Source: Chloroflexota bacterium
Lineage (GTDB): Bacteria; Chloroflexota; Dehalococcoidia; UBA2979
DNA length: 6,437 bases
Direction: 5' to 3'
Assembly: GCA_027592975.1 (NCBI GenBank)
Contig: JAQCJS010000064.1
Span: 1-6,437, forward strand
This document shows, piece after piece, positions 5,403-6,437 of this stretch. The notes beneath the pieces are model-generated. The model had not been told where the DNA came from. It did not search any database and saw only the letters and a list, made by a program, of their open reading frames with translations. Numbering within the stretch: the stretch's first letter is position 1; each line of letters begins with the position of its first letter. The translations under genes were made by a program, and so were the position numbers.

Positions 5403-6437
5403 ATGACACAGGCCTTTGAAGACACCAGCATCGCGGATGCCGGCCTGGAGGCGCTCCTGAACAAGGGACGCCGATCCGGCTCGGTCAGCGCGGAGGACGT
5501 GCTGGAGGCGATCCCGGACGCGGAGGTCAGCGCGGAGAAGCTCTCCTCGGTCATCTCGCAGCTGTCCGAGAACGGCATCACCGTCCGCATCGACCCGATC
5601 GCGGGCCGCGAGGCGGGCGGCGTGGTGGACGCTGCCCGCCGCATTGTGGACGAGGTCGCGGGCATCGACGACCCGGTGCGCATGTACCTGCGCGAGATCG
5701 GCAAGGTCTCGCTGCTCACAGCGGACGACGAGAAGCGCCTCTCCCGCGCCATCGAGGAGTGGCTGCACGTCGAGCAGATCCTGGAGGACTACCGCGAGGA
5801 GAACGGCGAGGAGCCGACCTGGGGCGAGGTCTTCGTGGAGCTGCTGCGGCAGTTCCACCAGGAGCGCCCGATCTACCAGGCCGTCTCGCGCCACCTCGAC
5901 CTGCCGCGTCAGTCGGTCTCGGAGCGCATCGCGGACCCAATGTTCCGGCGCACGCTGGACGGCGCCCTGGACGAGGGCGCGCACAAGGCGCTGGGCAAGG
6001 AGATGAAGTGGGACGACGAACGCGCACACGCGGCGCTCATCCGCCACTCGATCATCACCCACACCATGCGCCCGGAGCACGTGCGCTGGGCCGCGGACGT
6101 CGCCGGCACGGAGAGCAAGGTCTTCCCGCCCCCGCGCAACCTGGCGGAGAAGCTGCAGGAGAAGCACGGCGGCGGCCTGCAGTACTACTTCGAGAAGCTG
6201 ATCTTCGACGGCCGCCGCTCTGAGCGGCAGCTGACGGAGGCGAACCTGCGCCTCGTCGTGTCGGTCGCGAAGAAGTACATCGGCCGCGGCATGTCGCTGC
6301 TGGATCTGATCCAGGAAGGCAACATCGGCCTGATCCGCGCGGTGGAGAAGTTCGACTACCGCAAGGGCTTCAAGTTCTCCACGTACGCCACGTGGTGGAT
6401 CCGGCAGGCCATCACCCGCGCCATCGCGGATCAGGCC
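5403..6437 (+). CDS. sigA: Primary RNA polymerase sigma factor (sigma-70 group 1), C-terminus outside window
   Basis: 345 codons are visible with no stop, so the gene continues past the edge (equivalent to rpoD). It directs RNA polymerase to housekeeping promoters. Region 1.1-like sequence covers about 13-68 ([20 protein letters not shown] then LSENGITV), marking a primary and not an alternative sigma. Region 1.2 is [18 protein letters not shown] (89-106). About 150 residues (122-275) form a long acidic and helical non-conserved region with [14 protein letters not shown] (138-151). Region 2.1 starts at [20 protein letters not shown] (279-298); region 2.2, the core-binding part, is [19 protein letters not shown] (301-319); region 2.3 with the promoter-melting aromatics is [20 protein letters not shown] (321-340). 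The sequence ends in IADQA at the edge of region 2.4; regions 3 and 4 are missing only because of the window. The start ATG has a good Shine-Dalgarno GAGGGG (5391-5396) 6 nt upstream. It lies 24 nt after dnaG, as in the macromolecular-synthesis operons of other bacteria. Confidence 0.97.
   Translation, partial: MTQAFEDTSIADAGLEALLNKGRRSGSVSAEDVLEAIPDAEVSAEKLSSVISQLSENGITVRIDPIAGREAGGVVDAARRIVDEVAGIDDPVRMYLREIGKVSLLTADDEKRLSRAIEEWLHVEQILEDYREENGEEPTWGEVFVELLRQFHQERPIYQAVSRHLDLPRQSVSERIADPMFRRTLDGALDEGAHKALGKEMKWDDERAHAALIRHSIITHTMRPEHVRWAADVAGTESKVFPPPRNLAEKLQEKHGGGLQYYFEKLIFDGRRSERQLTEANLRLVVSVAKKYIGRGMSLLDLIQEGNIGLIRAVEKFDYRKGFKFSTYATWWIRQAITRAIADQA

Noticed and set aside
1..6437. Search for CRISPR repeats, insertion-sequence ends, tRNA/rRNA genes, toxin-antitoxin or defence genes
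   Set aside because: No regularly spaced repeats, transposase motifs, RNA-gene signatures or defence domains were recognised by eye; the window is housekeeping sequence.

Overview
The window is GC-rich (about 70% by spot counts, with strong third-position G/C in most genes) and carries core housekeeping genes from a bacterial chromosome. No mobile element, CRISPR array, tRNA or rRNA was seen. The gene order (ppdK, dgt, two extra genes, dnaG, primary sigma factor) and the style of the DnaG and sigma proteins suggest a high-GC member of the Chloroflexota, perhaps near Thermomicrobia/Sphaerobacter. This placement rests on memory of protein style and gene order; no search was run.

Layout: positions 1-440 (minus strand) hold the first 146 codons of pyruvate, phosphate dikinase. 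A 246-bp divergent intergenic region (441-686) separates it from the plus-strand genes. These are a type-2 dGTPase-like HD hydrolase (687-1727), a membrane-anchored protein with an SH3-like module and CARDB-like beta domains (GTG start, 1840-2886), a 139-residue alpha-helical protein of unknown function (2901-3320), DNA primase DnaG (3435-5378), and the primary sigma factor SigA/RpoD (5403-6437, running off the window in region 2).

How the genes fit together: dnaG and sigA are 24 nt apart and form the core of a macromolecular-synthesis type operon that couples replication priming to housekeeping transcription. The dGTPase-like gene (nucleotide pool control) upstream fits the dgt-dnaG-rpoD order known from Firmicutes and relatives. 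The two genes between dgt and dnaG are 14 nt apart, look like an operon of their own, and interrupt that arrangement.

No wholly new system is evident. The points most worth a second look are the two-gene insertion with its surface-type SH3/CARDB protein, a GC-poorer and codon-relaxed last 145 or so codons of dnaG just before sigA, and a dnaG start that directly follows a TAG and has no normally spaced Shine-Dalgarno sequence.
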